A stretch of 64,000 nucleotides of DNA from Aselliscus stoliczkanus (lineage: Eukaryota; Chordata; Mammalia; Chiroptera; Hipposideridae), in NCBI GenBank assembly GCA_033961575.1, contig CM066740.1:61635213-61699212 (forward strand), written 5' to 3'. This document shows positions 60,036 to 64,000 of this stretch, piece by piece; position 1 is the stretch's first letter, and each line of letters begins with the position of its first letter. The notes under the pieces are model-generated. The model was not told where the DNA came from. It searched no databases and worked only from the letters and a program-made list of their open reading frames with translations. The translations under genes were made by a program, and so were the position numbers.

Positions 60036-60257
60036 AACGGGTCCAAGTCGAACAGGTCACCACAAATCAGCTTCCTGGGCTATTAACCTCAGCCCAGCCA
60101 GGAAGTGGCTGGCATTTTTAAAATTCCTGGACTTTTTGTAATTCCATCACAATGGTGCCTTATGAGGTCAGAGCAAAAGACAAACAATCAAAGCTGGGCA
60201 TAAGCCACATGGTTTTTTAACATATTAATGCCAAGACCCCTTTACTCCCAAAAGACA

Positions 60258-60258
60258 A

Positions 60259-60301
<43 letters not shown>

Positions 60302-60303
60302 AA
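60258..60303 (+). repeat. (AAAT)n microsatellite
   Basis: Eleven or so AAAT units. Confidence 0.96.
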
Positions 60304-60471
60304 CCACAGAGCTTTCTGTTTATGTGGAGCATTAAAAGCTGATATTTAATTTATTAGAAATTAAAATATGTAGGATGCCTAAGGGAACTTTTCATTTACA
60401 ATTTGAAAATATGTCATAATTTTTGTCTTTTAAAGGCCTTATGGCGCCTACGCTTAAAATATTCAATTCCT

Positions 60472-60894
60472 GGGCCGGCCGAGTGGCGCATTGGTTAAGC
60501 GCTGGTTTTGGGATGCCAGCGGCCCCGGTTCGGATCCCACATGAGGGCCAGTGACACTGCCCTCTACAGCTAACAACAGCTCCACCTGGAGCTGGGCTGT
60601 GCGAGCCCCGGTGATGGTGTGGGCTGCCATAGGCTATAGTGAGTGGCCCGCAGCCAGCGTGAGCGGCTGGCAGCCAAGAGTGAGCTGCCAATAGCCGCAG
60701 TGAGCGACATCCAGAGGCCAGCGACCGATCTGCCTCATCCGGGAAGAGCGCAATGACGATACCAACAGTGAAGCAACATCCTCCGCAACTAAACTGAAGA
60801 ACAAAAAGACAGCAACTTGTCTGTTCCCCTTCCCCGATTCCCCAACGCTGTTCCCCTCCGCCAATTCCCCAATAAAATCTTTAAAAAAAAAAAA
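60472..60894 (+). mobile_element. tRNA-derived SINE, long type, full length
   Basis: Target duplication aatattcaattcct on both sides (about 60458 and 60897). The body lacks one short module near 60630 compared with the 3859 copy but is otherwise almost identical. GTGAG units lie at 60639-60722. Confidence 0.95.
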
Positions 60895-60950
60895 AAATAT
60901 TCAATTCCTTTTTCCGAAACTCTGATTGGTCTCAAAATGATGCTACAAGG

Positions 60951-61056
60951 GCTGGCCGAGTGGTGCGGTGGTTAAGCGCTGGCTTCGGAAGCCAGCGGCC
61001 CCGGTTCGGTCCCACATGTGAGGGCCAGTAACACTGCCCTCAAAAAAAAAAAAAAA
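60951..61056 (+). mobile_element. tRNA-derived SINE, short type
   Basis: Flanked by aatgatgctacaa on both sides (about 60938 and 61057). Ends CACTGCCCTC plus A15. Confidence 0.94.
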
Positions 61057-61088
61057 ATGATGCTACAACTTCACTGATATCACGAGAT

Positions 61089-61288
61089 TATAGGAAGATG
61101 TTGTGTTACATCGGACCAGATAAGGCACATTGTTTACATCCATAAAGCCCAGAGGAGGTTCTCTCATCTTATTTTTCCCATTAAGTTCTTATAGGAAGAT
61201 GTTGTGTTACATCGGACCAGATAAGGCACATTGTTTACATCCATAAAGCCGAGAGGAGGTTCTCTCATCTTATTTTTCCCATTAAGTT
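61089..61288. repeat. Tandem duplication, two copies, period 101
   Basis: taggaagatgttgtgttaca at 61091 recurs at 61192. The copies are nearly identical, with gccc/gccg the visible change. Confidence 0.95.
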
Positions 61289-61339
61289 CATGAGTGGATT
61301 CCTCATCAAACCGTGGAGACCATACGGCCACATGCTGAT

Positions 61340-61500
61340 GTATTCGAAGCACTGAAGGAAAAGAGCTGTCAACTCAGAATCCTGTATCTGGCAAAACTGT
61401 CCTTTCGAAATGAGGGGACACTTGGGCATTCCCAGATAGACCATAGCTGAGTGAGCTCTTTACCACTAGACCTGCCCCGCATGAAGGGCACTCCTCAGGT
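61340..61500 (+). mobile_element. L1/HAL1-type fragment
   Basis: gctgtcaactcagaatcctg, then ggcaaaactgtcctttcgaa, then accactagacctgcc are familiar L1-lineage phrases. Confidence 0.6.
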
Positions 61501-62375
61501 TGGAATGAGAGGACACTGGGCGGTCACTCAAAGCTTTAGAGAAGTGAATATCTCTGCTCAAAGCCAATGCACGGACACTTATAAAAGCTGGTACTATTGT
61601 GTCATTGGTCTGTAGCTCTCCTTTGTGTTTTCTACTTGACTTCAGAGACTCATGTATAGCAAACATCATTACGAGTCTATGTTTTGGGACACACAATGCA
61701 TAAAGATGTAATTTGGGGACATCAATAACTGGGTGGGGTCAGAGCTGTGAAGGAGCAGAGTTTTCATATGTTCTAGAAGTTACTCTGATATAAATTCACA
61801 AAAGAGTGTTATAACTTGATGATATTAGGTGATATAGGTGATGAAAATGTATTTCTCATGTATGTGTGGTCTTCATCCGGGATTCTTGGCTCACGGCACC
61901 CTTGGAATTTCCTGAGTGATTTCAGCGATGGGAACATTTTATTTCTTCTTCTTCTTCTTTTTTTTTTTTTTTTGTGGCCTCTTTTCCTCAGTTCCTGAAA
62001 TCACCTCAGAGCTCTCAAGGTGAAATGAGTTTCTTGTTAGTCATAATAAGTCCCTTTTTACCGCCAATGGGTTTGTGTTAATGGGGTGAATTTTGGAAAG
62101 CACCTGAGGATGAAGGCTTGTTGCCAGGGAACCCGGTTGTGAATAGAGGGTTGGAAATTTTGGTCCCACCCCGGATTTCCAGGGAGGGGAGCAGGGCAGG
62201 AGGTGGACTCAATCTCCAGTGGCCAGTGAGTTCAACAAACATACCTATCTAATGAAGGTTCCAAGAAACCCAAAAGAAGAGGGTTCAAGGGGCTTCCACG
62301 TTGGGGAACCAGAACACTTCCATGAACCACCAGGCTTGGCCCCCAACTCCACAGAGACTGAAGCTCCTTTATTCA
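61501..62375. other. Intergenic, no gene
   Basis: Contains a (TTC)n/T-tract at 61942-61973. No exon seen. Confidence 0.35.
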
Positions 62376-62690
62376 GGACTTTGGCCCATGTATCTCTTTA
62401 TCTGGCTATTTGATGTGTATTCTTTAATATCCTCTGTAATAAAGTGGTAATCTAGTAATCTGGTCTCCTGAGTCCTGTGAGCGGCTCTAGAAGATTAATC
62501 AAACCCAAGGAGGGGGGCATGAGAAGCTACGATTGGTAGCCCATCAGTCAGTAGCACAGGTGACACCCCAGACTTGGGATTGGCATCTCAACAGGGCAGT
62601 CTTGTGGGACTGAGCCCTTAACCTGTGGGTCTCAGGCTGTCTCCTGGGAGAGAATCTCATCAAAACCATGGACCTCACTCCAGAAAAACA
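62376..62690 (+). mobile_element. LTR-like repeat, family unassigned
   Basis: gctatttgatgtgtattctt, then taatatcctctgtaataaag, then gtcttgtgggactgagccct are phrases of a widespread repeat, probably an LTR. Its poly(A)-like AATAAAG is at about 62438. Confidence 0.5.
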
Positions 62691-63030
62691 CACAGCCTCC
62701 TCTGAAAACCCAGTCATGGAACCACTCCGCACAAAGGACCAAGCCACAGACAGTGGCGTTTGGGACAGCGTGCCCCGACTTGCACATCTTTGTGTGCTTT
62801 CACCAACTGTCTTAACTATCTGGGGTTGTGTGAGCCTGGAGAAAGAGCTGGATTCAAGGGGAAGGAGATATATACAGCCAGGAGAGCACTGGGGCCAAAC
62901 CTAAAGGGTCCAAAGTTGCAGTCATGCAGGATGAATATGTCTGGATATCTAATGGAGAGCGTGGTGACTCCAGTTCACACTTCTGTAGTGTGTACTGGAC
63001 ACCTCCTGAGGCTCGATTTCAGGGGTTTGC

Positions 63031-63070
<40 letters not shown>
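63031..63070 (+). repeat. (AC)n microsatellite
   Basis: About 20 AC units. Confidence 0.96.
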
Positions 63071-63074
<4 letters not shown>

Positions 63075-63190
63075 GTATGTCAGGAGATGGATATGTGAAT
63101 TAGCTTGACTGTAGTAATCATTTCACTGGGCATGCTGAATACAACATTGTGTTGTACACCTGAAATGTATATCATTTGTATTACAAAAAC
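63075..63190 (+). mobile_element. L1 LINE 3' end fragment
   Basis: gtaatcatttcactgggcat then gttgtacacctgaaatgtat. Confidence 0.65.
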
Positions 63191-63609
63191 CCCAAGTAGC
63201 TGAACCTGGGCTCTGTCACCTCTGCTATGGCAGGAATGACACTTCTGCCAGGTTGAGGCCTATCCTTTAAAACGCTGGCAACATTTTCTTTCTTGCTTGC
63301 TCTTCTAAACCAGCCACCATGCTGCCCGGAGGAAGCCCATGCAGCCCAGGAAGGCGGACCGAGGTCCCTGGCCGCCACCCCAGCTGAGCTCCCAGGGTCA
63401 GTCATCGTGAGCAAGGCCTTGGCTGATGTCCCATGGGGCAGGGAGGAGCAGTCCCTAGGGCTCTGCCCACACTGTGAGATCTTGATACAGAAAGGAAGAT
63501 GATTGTTTTAGAGCACTAAATTTCAGGGTGGTTTCTTACACAACAGATGGCCCAGACACTGCCGAACCTCTGTCCCCACACTTGCTGCAGTTTCTCAAAT
63601 GCCCCTCAT

Positions 63610-63895
63610 CTCCTGTTAGAGGCTGAATGTTTGTCTCCTCCATTCAGATACCGAAGCCCTAACCTGACCTTGGAGGCTCTCCTGGAGACGGGACTATACT
63701 TGGAGATGGGGCCTGTGAGAAGGTGCTTGAGGTGGAATGAGGTCGTAGGGATGGGGCCCTGATCACACCGGGCTAGGGCCCTCCAAGGAGAGGAAGAGAC
63801 AGCAAGCTGATGTCCAGCCTCCAGACCTGTGAGAAAACAAACTTCTGTTGTTTAAGCTGCCCTCTCTGTGGCACTTGGTCCGGTAGCCAGAGTGA
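63610..63895 (+). mobile_element. MLT1-type LTR
   Basis: ctgttagaggctgaatgttt at the start, then gatggggccctgatcacacc, then cctccagacctgtgagaaaa and ttgtttaagctgccctctct. Good MLT1 order. Confidence 0.75.
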
Positions 63896-64000
63896 CCGAT
63901 ATGCCCTGTCCATCTTCGGTGTCTTTGCCCACGCTCTTCCTCCTGCCTGGAATGGTTCCCGCAGTTAACGCCGCCGGAGCAACATGCACTCTCAGCAGAT

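Noticed and set aside
1..64000. CRISPR, operon, phage or toxin-antitoxin type systems
   Set aside because: The sequence is vertebrate nuclear DNA. No spacer-regular repeats or compact gene clusters exist.

Overview
The window is mammalian nuclear DNA: split exons, a CpG-island promoter, L1, L2, MIR, MLT1 and hAT remnants, and at least 27 tRNA-derived SINE insertions. The SINE heads, with their GGCCGGCCGAGTGGC start, the longer two-headed SINEs and the palindromic mariner-like elements suggest a bat, probably a yinpterochiropteran (rhinolophoid). The taxon is an inference from repeat style and was not tested.

Two genes are recognisable, both on the minus strand, in the order known from human 7q31 (LSM8 then ANKRD7). 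LSM8 starts in a CpG island at about 36.2-37.1 kb. Exon 1 (MTSALENYIN), exon 2 (IVAVITSDGRMIV) and the last exon (ending NIRAEPLNSVAH) are readable. I cannot find the large middle exon, which carries most of the Sm fold, and two splice acceptors look damaged. ANKRD7 lies at about 5.1-18.1 kb. Five or more ankyrin-family exons survive with good splice sites, but the start codon, the reading frame and several codons are destroyed, so it reads as an in-place (unitary) pseudogene.

Layout: 1-5 kb is ANKRD7 downstream flank rich in SINEs. 5.1-18.1 kb is the ANKRD7 remnant, with introns filled by an L1, an MLT1 and SINEs; two long L2 copies flank its first exon. 18-30 kb is intergenic with L2, L1 and hAT pieces. 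30.4-36.7 kb is LSM8. 37-64 kb has no recognisable gene and holds repeats, including a 158-bp tandem duplication, a 101-bp tandem duplication, LTR-like stretches, mariner-like MITEs and a degenerate AATGCTAACTA array.

I saw no tRNA, rRNA or snRNA gene, no CRISPR and no prokaryotic-type system. The longest open frames (213, 191, 166 and 142 aa) are repeat-derived or CpG-island chance frames. The main points for follow-up are the apparently broken LSM8 under an intact-looking promoter, the decayed ANKRD7, and a young, structurally distinctive SINE family.
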